Positions 35,830-44,656 of a DNA stretch of 64,000 nt are shown here, in pieces. The notes under the pieces are model-generated. The model was given only the letters and a program-made list of their open reading frames with translations. It had not been told where the DNA came from and searched no databases. The stretch comes from an uncultured Lachnospiraceae bacterium (GTDB lineage: Bacteria; Bacillota; Clostridia; Lachnospirales; Lachnospiraceae). A program made the translations under genes and the position numbers. The DNA is taken from the NCBI GenBank assembly GCA_910578795.1, contig CAJTSD010000014.1, positions 4,555 to 68,554 of the forward strand, given 5' to 3'. Every line of letters begins with the position of its first letter. Positions within the stretch are counted from its first letter, which is position 1.

Positions 35830-36564
35830 ATGATAAGACTGGTTTTTGTGATATCCTTTGTGGTTCTCTTTTTAATTTTGACAATTCCCGTTATGATTGC
35901 CGAATTTATGATTGGCAAATTAAACCCCGATATAAAGAGCCAATCGAGCCTTTCCATTGTAAACTGGGCATTTCGCTGTGTGTGTTTTCTGGCTGGAACG
36001 AAGGTTGATTATATTGGGTTGGAAAATGTTCCTACTGATACCCCCGTATTGTATGTGGGCAATCACAGAAGCTATTTCGATATTGTTCTGACCTATCCAA
36101 AGGTGTCACGCCCAACAGGATATATCTCCAAAAAGGAGATTGAGAAAGTTCCCCTTCTCAATATTTGGATGCGAAATCTGCATTGCCTCTTCCTTGACCG
36201 CAAGGACATCAAGGCTGGTATGCAGACGATTCTGCAGGCAATTGACTTAATAAAAGGCGGTAAGTCTGTCTGTATTTTCCCAGAAGGTACAAGGGCAAAG
36301 ACGGAAGGGGAGCTTCTTCCTTTTAATGAAGGCAGCTTTAAAATTGCCGCAAAGACCGGTTGTCCGGTTGTTCCGATTACAATTGTCAACAGCGCCGCTA
36401 TCTTTGAAAACCATCTTCCTTTTATCAAAAAGGCACATGTGATTATTGAATACGGCAGCCCGCTTTGCATTAAAGACCTTCCAAAAGAACAGCAAAAACA
36501 TCCAGGCGTATATTTTAAGCAGGTTATTGAAGAAACGCACGCGAAAAATGCTCCAAATATTTAA
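35830..36564 (+). CDS. plsC: 1-acyl-sn-glycerol-3-phosphate acyltransferase
   Basis: The protein has 244 residues. An N-terminal membrane helix is followed by the acyltransferase motifs HX4D in NHRSYFDI near residue 78, LFLDRKDIKAG near 122, the glycerol-phosphate site FPEGTRAKTEGELLPFNEGSF near 152 and VVPITIVNS near 180. It makes phosphatidic acid in membrane lipid synthesis. The ribosome site is AAGGAAGG. It is followed by the HD-GYP gene 32 bases on. Confidence 0.93.
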   Translation: MIRLVFVISFVVLFLILTIPVMIAEFMIGKLNPDIKSQSSLSIVNWAFRCVCFLAGTKVDYIGLENVPTDTPVLYVGNHRSYFDIVLTYPKVSRPTGYISKKEIEKVPLLNIWMRNLHCLFLDRKDIKAGMQTILQAIDLIKGGKSVCIFPEGTRAKTEGELLPFNEGSFKIAAKTGCPVVPITIVNSAAIFENHLPFIKKAHVIIEYGSPLCIKDLPKEQQKHPGVYFKQVIEETHAKNAPNI

Positions 36565-36596
36565 TGTCGAATTTTATTATAACCACGGAGGTACAA

Positions 36597-37700
36597 ATGA
36601 AGCGAATATCAATTGCGGAGTTGGTTCCGGGCATGATTGCCGCTGAGGATCATTTATTCCACGACAGCCGTACAGTTGTTCCAAAAGGGACGGTATTTAC
36701 CCAAAATATCATTACCCAACTTGAGAATTATTATATATACTATGTATTTATTGAAGAAAACATTGCAGCCGAATTGTCGTGCCCATTAGCACCGCACCAA
36801 ATAAATACCGATATTACAGAAAACAGCTCCTTTATGGGCGCTTTTAAACGCTGTTCGGAGCACTTTCGTGCGGTATTGACAGGTTCTGTTTCCAAAAATG
36901 AACCTTTTTTTTCAGATGATTTATTACGGGAAGTCCTATCGCTTCTCCCGCAGGACGGCAAAAATGATACCATTCTTGATGTTCTTCTAAATATGCGCAA
37001 TATGGACAACTCCGCGTATAGCCACTGTATTAGCGTCGCGCTGATATCGAATATACTTTCTTGCCAGCTTGGTTTCTCTAAAAACGAACAGGTGACAGCT
37101 ACCGCATGCGGTCTTTTCCATGATTGCGGTATGCTGATGCTGCCTTCGGGAATTATTGAAAAATCAGGAAAATACACCCACGAAGAATGGAATATTGTCA
37201 AAACACATCCCATCGAGGGATTCCACCTTTTAAGCAGATACCGGAGTATTCCCGAGTCCGTCAAGGATGCTGCACTTACACATCATGAGCGATGCGACGG
37301 AAGCGGCTATCCATACGGCTTAAAGGGTGACGAACTAAGCAGGTACACAAAGATTATCATGATTGCCGATATCTTTGACGTTATGGTCAGCGACAAATCC
37401 TACCGCCTTTCGATGACTCCGCTTTCCCTCGTCAAGTATTTTGAAGATGATGGTATCCAAAAATACGATACAGAATATGTTCTTACTTTTTTAGAGCATA
37501 TCTTAAATCTTTATCTCAAGCAAAAAGTGACGCTGCACAGCGGAATGGAAGGGAATGTCCTTTTCATAAACCAGGGATTCTTCCCAAGACCTGCTATCCT
37601 CACGGAAAGCAGTAAAGACAAAGAGCTTGAGGAGGATTATTATAACAGCATTATGTTTTTGTCCAGTATCGAAAATCTTTCCATTGAATCGATTATATAA
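36597..37700 (+). CDS. HD-GYP domain protein, putative cyclic-di-GMP phosphodiesterase
   Basis: The protein has 367 residues. The N-terminal part (MKRISIAELVPGMIAAEDHL) is the usual lead-in of HD-GYP proteins. The catalytic domain has GLFHDCGMLMLP (HD) near residue 178, THPIEGFHLL, HHERCDGSGYPYGLKGDELS (the GYP motif) near 230 and IADIFDVMVSDKSYR. It has all expected metal ligands, so it probably hydrolyses cyclic-di-GMP, which would link to motility and surface traits. ATG 36597 has GGAGG seven bases upstream; the longer frame begins inside the plsC end. Confidence 0.9.
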   Translation: MKRISIAELVPGMIAAEDHLFHDSRTVVPKGTVFTQNIITQLENYYIYYVFIEENIAAELSCPLAPHQINTDITENSSFMGAFKRCSEHFRAVLTGSVSKNEPFFSDDLLREVLSLLPQDGKNDTILDVLLNMRNMDNSAYSHCISVALISNILSCQLGFSKNEQVTATACGLFHDCGMLMLPSGIIEKSGKYTHEEWNIVKTHPIEGFHLLSRYRSIPESVKDAALTHHERCDGSGYPYGLKGDELSRYTKIIMIADIFDVMVSDKSYRLSMTPLSLVKYFEDDGIQKYDTEYVLTFLEHILNLYLKQKVTLHSGMEGNVLFINQGFFPRPAILTESSKDKELEEDYYNSIMFLSSIENLSIESII

Positions 37701-37735
37701 GAAGGAAGCACAGGCGATTCCTGTGCTTCCTTTTT
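37701..37735. terminator. Bidirectional terminator between HD-GYP and amt
   Basis: GAAGGAAGCACAGG and CCTGTGCTTCCTTT form a 14-base stem with loop CGATT and a T-run on the plus strand. It lies between convergent genes. Confidence 0.88.
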
Positions 37736-37748
37736 CATACGCTTTCTT

Positions 37749-39539
37749 TTACTCCACATCTGCCAAAGCTGCCATATCTTCTTCTCCTGTGCGGATTTTA
37801 ACAACTTTATCAACATTATATACAAAAATCTTTCCATCTCCGATATGTCCTGTGTAAAGCACTTTTTTCGCGCTCTCAATCACTTTGTCAACCGGAATGC
37901 TTGAAACGACAACCTCAACCTTCACTTTCGGCAGCAATGTCGCGTCAATTTCCGCTCCGCGGTACCGTTCTCCTGCTCCCTTCTGAATACCGCATCCCAT
38001 AACCTGTGTCACGGTCATGCCTGTTACTCCCAAATCGTTCATGGCTTTCCTAAGTTTATCATAACGGCTGAGTTTTGCAATAATGACTACCTTATATATG
38101 CCTGACGCTGATGCAAACGGAACCTGCGATACCTTAACTGCAGCGTTCCTTTGAGTTTCCGATGCATTGGCATAATCATCTGTGCCAAGCTGCGTATTTT
38201 CGTTCTCTTCCATAATCATATTGTTGGAAATATCCATCATTGCAAAGCCCGCATATGCGGAGGGAAGTCCATGCTCTGTCGCATCAAGACCGATAATTTC
38301 CTCCTCCTCACTTACCCGAAGACCAAAGATTGCTCTAATTACGATAAATGTTATCGTAATCGTTACAACGGTCCAGGCAATCACACTAAACATTCCCAGC
38401 AGCTGCATTCCCAACAAGCCAAATCCGCCGCCATAGAAAAGTCCCGTACCGCAAATCTGATTTGCACCGTAGCTGATGCCGTCCCCAAAGCCTCTTGCAT
38501 AAGCCGGCGCTGTGTCGGTTGCAAAAAGACCAACGGCAATCGTACCCCAAATGCCATTCAGACAGTGGACTGCCACTGCACCTACAGGATCATCAATATG
38601 TAATTTATAGTCGAGGAACCACACACCGAAGCAAACCAATAACCCTGCCACTGCACCGATTACGATGGCTCCAAACGCGTCTGTCACATCACACCCTGCG
38701 GTAATCGCTACAAGACCTGCAAGGGAAGCATTAAGCGACATGGATACATCCGGCTTTCCGTACTTAATCCATGTAAATGCCATGCATACCACTGTCGCAA
38801 TCGCAGGCGCAATTGTAGTTGTCACAAAAATAGATCCAAGCTCCTCAATCGAAGTTGCAGCCGCACCGTTAAAGCCATACCAGCCAAGCCAAAGAATAAA
38901 TACCCCCAACGCGCCGATTGTAAGATTATGCCCGGGAAAAGCATTCACTTTCACAATTTTCCCACTCTTATCTTTTGTAAACTTACCGATACGCGGACCT
39001 AACATTTTTGCACCAATCAGTGCGCTGATACCGCCTACCATATGGATTGCGCAGGAACCTGCGAAATCATGAAAGCCTATCTGTGCCAGCCAGCCGCCTC
39101 CCCAAATCCAGTGTGCCTCAACCGGATAGATTATAGCGGAAATCACTGCGGAATATACACAATACGAAAGAAATTTTGTTCTCTCCGCCATTGCACCCGA
39201 AACGATTGTAGCTGTGGTTGCACAAAACACCAAATTAAACACAAAATTTGACCAGTCAAAATCCGCATAGCTTGTGAAAATATCAAATCCAGGCTTTCCA
39301 ATGAGTCCTATCATGTCTTCACCAAGCAGCAGACCAAACCCGATTAAAATAAAAGTACATGTGCCAATACAGAAATCCATTAGGTTTTTCATAATGATGT
39401 TTCCTGTATTTTTTGCTCTGGTAAAGCCCGCCTCTACCATTGCAAAACCTGCCTGCATCCAAAATACCAATGCCGCTCCAATCAGAAACCATACGCCATA
39501 GACCTCACTGGTTATAGCACCCATAATCTCTTCTGCCAT
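37749..39539 (-). CDS. amt: Ammonium channel fused to a P-II regulatory domain
   Basis: The protein has 596 residues. The first 430 or so form the Amt channel with eleven helices (MQAGFAMVEAGFTRAKNTGNI, then HMVGGISALIGAKMLGPR and VHCLNGIWGTIAVGLFA with the paired pore histidines). A linker of about 65 residues leads to a C-terminal P-II (GlnK-like) domain from YKVVIIAKLSRYDKLRKAM. It keeps the T-loop QKGAGERYRGAE with its Tyr, and the VYNVDKVVKIRTGE end. The tethered P-II would plug the channel according to ATP/ADP and 2-oxoglutarate. ATG 39539 has AGGAGG before it. Confidence 0.93.
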   Translation of the reverse strand: MAEEIMGAITSEVYGVWFLIGAALVFWMQAGFAMVEAGFTRAKNTGNIIMKNLMDFCIGTCTFILIGFGLLLGEDMIGLIGKPGFDIFTSYADFDWSNFVFNLVFCATTATIVSGAMAERTKFLSYCVYSAVISAIIYPVEAHWIWGGGWLAQIGFHDFAGSCAIHMVGGISALIGAKMLGPRIGKFTKDKSGKIVKVNAFPGHNLTIGALGVFILWLGWYGFNGAAATSIEELGSIFVTTTIAPAIATVVCMAFTWIKYGKPDVSMSLNASLAGLVAITAGCDVTDAFGAIVIGAVAGLLVCFGVWFLDYKLHIDDPVGAVAVHCLNGIWGTIAVGLFATDTAPAYARGFGDGISYGANQICGTGLFYGGGFGLLGMQLLGMFSVIAWTVVTITITFIVIRAIFGLRVSEEEEIIGLDATEHGLPSAYAGFAMMDISNNMIMEENENTQLGTDDYANASETQRNAAVKVSQVPFASASGIYKVVIIAKLSRYDKLRKAMNDLGVTGMTVTQVMGCGIQKGAGERYRGAEIDATLLPKVKVEVVVSSIPVDKVIESAKKVLYTGHIGDGKIFVYNVDKVVKIRTGEEDMAALADVE

Positions 39540-39576
39540 AATTTTTTCCTCCTCATTATAACTTTTTATAAATACG

Positions 39577-39659
39577 AAAAGGCGCTTCGGGAATTCCTGT
39601 TTCCCAAAGCGCCTTTGCTTTATGTCACATATACTACCACCATGTTTTTTGATTGTCAA
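39577..39659 (-). promoter_or_regulatory. amt promoter followed by leader hairpin
   Basis: On the minus strand TTGACA (39659-39654), a 17-base spacer and TAGTAT (39636-39631) place the transcript start near 39624. The transcript then begins with a stem of about 14 bases (39617-39577: AAAGGCGCTTTGGGA with TCCCGAAGCGCCTTTT) and a TTTT tail before the ribosome site. This looks like an attenuator or 5' stabiliser. Confidence 0.6.
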
Positions 39660-39780
39660 ACCAATTTTTGACAGATATTCTATGCATGGGCAGAACATAT
39701 ATTCTAATTGTGCCCTTTATTGTATTTTTTGTGCGTTAAATGCATCCAACCGAATTTCAATTCCCTTACATTTTTTGCCA

Positions 39781-40530
39781 TTATGCCTCATAAACGTAAC
39801 ATACAAACTCTTTTTCTACTAGTTTGTTTACAAAAATTTTGTCATCACAATGCAGCTCCGGCAATTTTACCTGTCTTGTTTGAACAAATCCAAGCCGTTC
39901 ACAAAGTCGCATTGATGCAACATTGGCATCATTAACAAACGCGTAGAAATGGACAATGCCAAGATGCTCTACGCCATACCGAAGCACTGCCCTGCATGCC
40001 TCATACGCATAACCACAATGCTGATACTCAGCGCCAAGCATAAACCCAAGCTCAAGCCCATCAAATCCTGCTTTATACTCAAGTCCCACACGCCCAATAA
40101 CTTCACCGCTCTCCTTCAGCACAATCACCCACAGACCATAGCCATAAAATCCGTACACATTTTTAATGTAAGCTTCTGTGTATTCTATTTCCTTCTCCAT
40201 TTGAGGAAATAGTGGTTCCATGTACTTTGTAATACCCTCACCGCTATAAAGCTCATATAAGCGCGGCACATCATTCACCGTAATCTCTCTGATTTCCAGC
40301 CGCGCCGTTTCTGCAATATCCCAGGGCAGACCACAAAAACGCCGGTATACTCTGTCCTTGTATGCATCATCAATATCCTCTATGCGTTCCACACAGTATG
40401 CGCCGCTTGGAAATGTTTCAGCCTTATTTTTTTCATTTAAAACCACAATATATGGTATGTTTCTTTTGGCATAATCGCCCGCCATTGCTGGTGAGTCGGT
40501 TACCTTTACTTCTGTTTTTTCTATTTTCAT
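39781..40530 (-). CDS. GNAT acetyltransferase with N-terminal extension
   Basis: The protein has 249 residues. About 80 N-terminal residues (VTDSPAMAGDYAKRNIPYIV) resemble the end of a HAD-like domain. The GNAT domain follows from RLEIREITVNDVPRLYELYS, with GRVGLEYKAGFDGLELGFML, the acetyl-CoA loop QHCGYAYEACRAVL and NDANVASMRLCERLGF. It resembles RimJ/RimL-type N-acetyltransferases. The substrate is unknown. Confidence 0.85.
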   Translation of the reverse strand: MKIEKTEVKVTDSPAMAGDYAKRNIPYIVVLNEKNKAETFPSGAYCVERIEDIDDAYKDRVYRRFCGLPWDIAETARLEIREITVNDVPRLYELYSGEGITKYMEPLFPQMEKEIEYTEAYIKNVYGFYGYGLWVIVLKESGEVIGRVGLEYKAGFDGLELGFMLGAEYQHCGYAYEACRAVLRYGVEHLGIVHFYAFVNDANVASMRLCERLGFVQTRQVKLPELHCDDKIFVNKLVEKEFVCYVYEA

Positions 40531-40721
40531 AACCTGTTAATCCGTTCTAAATGCTGTCAGCCTTCACGAACATGTGGGAAGCCGACGCATTTCCCTATGT
40601 CTAAACAATATCGTATCACCATTGTTAATTGTATACAAGCCTTTTATCAAAATTTTGCTTTACTATCATATCTTTTTCCATTAAGATAATAAAGGAAAAC
40701 CATATAAAGGAGAATAAAACT

Positions 40722-41243
40722 ATGACACAAAACCCGATTGTTACAATTGAAATGGAAAACGGCGGTATTGTTAAAGCGGAGCTTTATCCTGAACTTGCTC
40801 CCAACACCGTAAACAACTTTATCAGTCTTATAAAAAAAGGATACTACAATGGTCTTATTTTTCACAGAGTCATCAATGGCTTTATGATACAAGGCGGCTG
40901 CCCTGAAGGCACGGGTATGGGAGGTCCGGGATATTCCATCAAAGGAGAATTTTCCGAAAACGGCTTTGAAAATAACTTAAAGCATACAGAAGGCGTTCTC
41001 TCGATGGCAAGAAGCATGATGCCCGATTCGGCGGGAAGCCAGTTTTTTATCATGCACAAGGCAAGCCCGCATCTTGACGGCGCTTATGCGGCGTTTGGGA
41101 AAGTGACAGAAGGCATGGATGTGGTGAACCGCATCGCTGAAACAGCTACCGATTATTCCGACAGACCGCTGGAAGATCAAATAATGAAAACCGTTACAGT
41201 CGATACGTTTGACGTAGAATACCCTGAGCCAGAGCGATGCTAA
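40722..41243 (+). CDS. Cyclophilin-type peptidyl-prolyl isomerase
   Basis: The protein has 173 residues and no signal peptide, so it is cytoplasmic. It carries the full cyclophilin set: FHRVINGFMIQGGCPEGTG near residue 46, GVLSMARSMMPDSAGSQFFI near 91, LDGAYAAFGKVTEGMDVV near 122. ATG 40722 has AAAGGAG upstream; the longer frame reads through AT-rich leader. It stands alone, running convergently with the PsiE-like gene. Confidence 0.94.
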   Translation: MTQNPIVTIEMENGGIVKAELYPELAPNTVNNFISLIKKGYYNGLIFHRVINGFMIQGGCPEGTGMGGPGYSIKGEFSENGFENNLKHTEGVLSMARSMMPDSAGSQFFIMHKASPHLDGAYAAFGKVTEGMDVVNRIAETATDYSDRPLEDQIMKTVTVDTFDVEYPEPERC

Positions 41244-41264
41244 TGCATCGCTCCAAAGACGAAA

Positions 41265-41666
41265 TCACTTCTCATTGTTTTTTTCCGTTTCTTTTCCTCC
41301 TCCCGCACCGTGCAGATACTGACGCACAAGACACAGAATTGCAATGCTGATTACAGACACAAAATCCTCATAAGGAGTCGTATCAACCACAATCATATGT
41401 CTCGCCACCAAAAAAATGATTACTTCTATCACATTGTCCGAGCTAGGTCGAAACAGCATCTGAAGAAATTCGATTCCAATCACGATAAGAAAAATCTTGT
41501 CCAAATAATGTTGAAAAGTATCAATGTTTCCCATCAATTCATTAAAAACCGCACCGTCTTTAAAAAAAGCAATTAATGCAAGAATAATACCAAACAATAC
41601 AAATATTGCCACAATCAGTTCCAAAATCTTGCATGTCTTCTGTATCAATGTTTCAAATTTTTTCAT
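41265..41666 (-). CDS. PsiE-like membrane protein
   Basis: The protein has 133 residues and four hydrophobic segments (ILELIVAIFVLFGIILALIA, HYLDKIFLIVIGIEFLQML, VIEVIIFLVARHMIVV, VISIAILCLVRQYL). The motif VIEVIIFLVARHMIV and the spacing fit the phosphate-starvation-inducible PsiE family, whose function is unknown. ATG 41666 has GGAGGACAT directly upstream; the frame open to 41792 has no better site. Confidence 0.75.
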   Translation of the reverse strand: MKKFETLIQKTCKILELIVAIFVLFGIILALIAFFKDGAVFNELMGNIDTFQHYLDKIFLIVIGIEFLQMLFRPSSDNVIEVIIFLVARHMIVVDTTPYEDFVSVISIAILCLVRQYLHGAGGGKETEKNNEK

Positions 41667-41829
41667 ATGTCCTCCTATTCTCCAATCTCTCGCACAAAAC
41701 AATTTCATCCTTCTTATGTTTTCTTTTTCCTTAATATTTATCAATCCAAAATAAGATGAAACTATTGTAATCTGGCTTCCGGTATCAGTCAAGTTTTTAT
41801 GCTGTTTTTCTTTTCACAACAGCTATATG

Positions 41830-41859
41830 TTGACAGCCTTCCCTATAATGCGCTATAAT
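41830..41859 (+). promoter_or_regulatory. Promoter for the sodium/solute symporter
   Basis: TTGACA (41830-41835), 18 bases and TATAAT (41854-41859) are both consensus hexamers. Just downstream, TTTAACGC and GTGTTAAA (about 41869-41898) form an imperfect dyad that could be an operator. Confidence 0.75.
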
Positions 41860-41935
41860 AGTTTATGCTTTAACGCGTCAAAGCGTCTATGTGTTAAAGT
41901 GTAAACTATTTTCATTCAAAGGGAGGCATCTTGTT

Positions 41936-43468
41936 ATGCTTATCAAAATCATTTTATTACTTTTATTTTTTGGTTGTATGATTGGCGTAGGACTTTACGC
42001 GCGAAAGAGTGCGGGAAGCACCACTGATTTCGTACTTGGCGGCAGAAGCGTCGGTCCGTGGCTGTCCGCGTTTGCATACGGCACGTCTTATTTTTCCGCC
42101 GTTGTCTTTGTCGGCTACGCAGGACAGTTTGGCTGGAAATACGGTATTTCATCGACATGGATTGGTCTTGGAAACGCTGTCATCGGCTCGCTGATTGCAT
42201 GGGTTATCATGGGCAGGCGCACGCGTGTCATGACACATCATCTGAATGTGGCAACCATGCCCGATTTCTTTGGAAAGCGTTATAGCAGCAACGTGCTCAA
42301 GCTGGTCGCATCCGCGATTGCGTTTGTGTTTATGATTCCTTACACAGCGTCCGTATATAACGGGCTTTCAAGGCTTTTTGGCATGGCGTTTGATATTCCT
42401 TACACGGTCTGCGTGGTAACGATGGCGGTGTTGACAGGCGTTTACGTTATTCTCGGCGGTTATATGGCAACCGCGATTAACGACTTTATTCAGGGAATCA
42501 TTATGCTGATTGGTATTGTTGCGGTTATTGCTGCTGTTCTTTCGGGACAGGGCGGTTTTATGGAGGCAATCCGGACGCTTTCGGAGCTGGAATCGGACAT
42601 TCCCGCAACGCTCGGACAAAAGGGCGCGTTTACGTCGTTTTTCGGTCCTGACCCGTTGAATCTGCTCGGTGTTATTATCCTCACTTCCCTCGGCACATGG
42701 GGACTTCCGCAGATGGTACATAAGTTTTATGCGATTAAGAGCGAGAAAGCGATTAAGACGGGAACGATTGTTTCGACATTTTTTGCAATTATCGTGTCGG
42801 GCGGCTGCTATTTTCTAGGCGGTTTCGGCAGACTGTTTGACTCGCCTGCGATTTACAAGGCGGACGGATCGATTGTCTACGACGCGATTGTTCCTTCGAT
42901 GCTTGCAACGCTGCCCGATATTTTAATAGGCATCGTGATTGTGCTTGTGCTCTCAGCGTCCATGTCAACGCTTTCATCACTTGTTTTGACTTCTGCCTCG
43001 ACACTGACCTTGGATTTTATTAAGGGAACAATTGTGAAAAAAATGGACGATAAGAAGCAGTTGATTTATATCCGCGTGTTAATTGTATTCTTTATCGTGA
43101 TTTCCGTTGTGCTTGCACTCAATCCCCCGACATTTATCGCACAGCTTATGGGTATTTCATGGGGTGCGCTTGCGGGTGCGTTCCTTGCGCCGTTCCTCTA
43201 TGGTCTGTATTGGAAAGGCGTTACAAAGGCGGGCGTTTGGGCAAGTTTTATCTGCGGCGTGGGCATCACGGTTTCCAATATGTTTATTAAGTTTATCGCA
43301 TCGCCGATTAACGCGGGCGCGGCGGCTATGATTGTAGGACTGATTGTGACACCTGTTGTAAGTCTGATTAGTCCGAAGCTGGACAAAAAATTCCTGGAAA
43401 ATACGTTTAAATGTTATGACGAAACGATTTCCAATGTTTCCCGGAAAGAGTATTTGAAAGAAGACTGA
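41936..43468 (+). CDS. Sodium:solute symporter family protein
   Basis: The protein has 510 residues and about 13 helices. The start DFVLGGRSVGPWLSAFAYGTSYFSA is typical of SSSF proline/pantothenate-type symporters. Sodium-site residues are expected in the ILSASMSTLSS-type stretch, here VLSASMSTLSSLVLTSAS near residue 340. The solute is not clear; the fold groups with PutP-like transporters. ATG 41936 has GGGAGG upstream and replaces an earlier in-frame start. It precedes the YeiH gene in the same direction. Confidence 0.9.
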   Translation: MLIKIILLLLFFGCMIGVGLYARKSAGSTTDFVLGGRSVGPWLSAFAYGTSYFSAVVFVGYAGQFGWKYGISSTWIGLGNAVIGSLIAWVIMGRRTRVMTHHLNVATMPDFFGKRYSSNVLKLVASAIAFVFMIPYTASVYNGLSRLFGMAFDIPYTVCVVTMAVLTGVYVILGGYMATAINDFIQGIIMLIGIVAVIAAVLSGQGGFMEAIRTLSELESDIPATLGQKGAFTSFFGPDPLNLLGVIILTSLGTWGLPQMVHKFYAIKSEKAIKTGTIVSTFFAIIVSGGCYFLGGFGRLFDSPAIYKADGSIVYDAIVPSMLATLPDILIGIVIVLVLSASMSTLSSLVLTSASTLTLDFIKGTIVKKMDDKKQLIYIRVLIVFFIVISVVLALNPPTFIAQLMGISWGALAGAFLAPFLYGLYWKGVTKAGVWASFICGVGITVSNMFIKFIASPINAGAAAMIVGLIVTPVVSLISPKLDKKFLENTFKCYDETISNVSRKEYLKED

Positions 43469-43483
43469 TTTTGTGCTATGCTC

Positions 43484-43512
43484 GTATAGACGTTTATTAT
43501 TAATTTCTATAC
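43484..43512. promoter_or_regulatory. Inverted repeat before the YeiH gene
   Basis: GTATAGA and TCTATAC are separated by 15 bases in the 58-base gap between the symporter stop and the YeiH start. It could be a regulator site. No promoter hexamers are clear here. Confidence 0.4.
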
Positions 43513-43526
43513 AATAAGGAGTACAA

Positions 43527-44564
43527 ATGATGAATTTTATCACAAAGAACTGGAAAGGTATTTTTATCTGCCTGTGTATTTCGGTGCCGTCGTGGTTTTT
43601 GGGAAACAGGTTTCCAATTATCGGCGGCGCGGTGATTGCAATTATTGCAGGCATGGTGATTGCGATGTTTCTCAAAAACAAAGCGCCGTTTGAGGCAGGA
43701 ATTAAATTTACCTCGAAGAAAATCCTGCAATGGGCGGTTGTGCTGCTTGGGTTCGGACTGAATCTGCATGTGATTGTAGAAACCGGAAAACAGTCACTGC
43801 CGATTATTGTCAGCACGATAACCGTTTCGCTTGTCATTGCCTTTGTGCTATGCAAGGTGATGCATATTCCGGGCAAGATTTCGACTTTGGTCGGCGTTGG
43901 CTCATCAATCTGCGGCGGTTCTGCGATTGCAGCGACGGCTCCCGTGATTGATGCGGACGACGAGGAGGTTGCACAGGCGATTTCGGTTATTTTCTTCTTT
44001 AATGTACTTGCGGCAATTTTCTTCCCAACGTTTGGAAAGCTGCTTGGATTCAGCACCGTTACGGGGGAAGCGTTTGGCATTTTTGCAGGCACTGCGGTAA
44101 ATGACACATCATCGGTTACCGCGGCGGCGTCCACTTGGGATACGATGTGGGGGCTTGGTTCTGCAACGCTTGACACGGCTGTGACGGTAAAACTGACGCG
44201 GACGCTTGCGATTATTCCGATTACTTTGGTACTTGCTTTCCTGCGTGCACGGAGCGAAAAGAACAGCGAAAATCAAAAGAAGGTATCGTTAAAGCAGATT
44301 TTTCCGATGTTTATTTTATACTTTGTGGCGGCATCGGTTATCACTACGATTGCAGTTTCGGTTGGCGTCAAATCCGAAGTATTTTCACCGATTAAGACGC
44401 TCAGCAAGTTTTTTATCGTGCTTGCTATGTCGGCAATCGGGTTGAATACAGATATTGTGAAATTGGTGAAAACGGGCGGAAAGCCGATTTTTATGGGATT
44501 TTGCTGTTGGACGGGGATTACGGCTGTCAGCCTTTTAATGCAGCATTTATTGCAGCTTTGGTAA
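43527..44564 (+). CDS. YeiH/UPF0324 family putative sulfate exporter
   Basis: The protein has 345 residues and about ten helices. Family marks are KILQWAVVLLGFGLNLHVIV near residue 70, GVGSSICGGSAIAATAPVI near 125, AGTAVNDTSSVTAAAS near 190 and MSAIGLNTDIVKLVKTGGKP near the end. Related proteins are called sulfate or taurine-related exporters, but direct evidence is thin. Two ATG codons are in tandem at the start, preceded by AAGGAG. Confidence 0.9.
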   Translation: MMNFITKNWKGIFICLCISVPSWFLGNRFPIIGGAVIAIIAGMVIAMFLKNKAPFEAGIKFTSKKILQWAVVLLGFGLNLHVIVETGKQSLPIIVSTITVSLVIAFVLCKVMHIPGKISTLVGVGSSICGGSAIAATAPVIDADDEEVAQAISVIFFFNVLAAIFFPTFGKLLGFSTVTGEAFGIFAGTAVNDTSSVTAAASTWDTMWGLGSATLDTAVTVKLTRTLAIIPITLVLAFLRARSEKNSENQKKVSLKQIFPMFILYFVAASVITTIAVSVGVKSEVFSPIKTLSKFFIVLAMSAIGLNTDIVKLVKTGGKPIFMGFCCWTGITAVSLLMQHLLQLW

Positions 44565-44585
44565 ATGATAAACTGTTGTTTCATC

Positions 44586-44634
44586 AAAAAAGGCAATCCG
44601 AAGGAAATGAAATTACTTCGGACTGCCCTTTTTT
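44586..44634. terminator. Bidirectional terminator between YeiH and chemoreceptor
   Basis: AAAAAAGGCA, TCCGAAG and their complements CTTCGGA and TGCCCTTTTTT form a long stem with A and T runs on opposite sides. It serves both convergent genes. Confidence 0.88.
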
Positions 44635-44656
44635 ATGTTTTTATTTAATATGTCTT

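Noticed and set aside
42225..42238. Further copy of the TGACAC palindrome at GTGTCATGACAC
   Set aside because: The half-sites are in the opposite order without the two-base spacer, so it is a different palindrome.
43157..44176. Long minus-strand frame (339 codons) across the symporter and YeiH genes
   Set aside because: Antisense shadow of two well-supported membrane protein genes; low-information composition and it spans a gene boundary.
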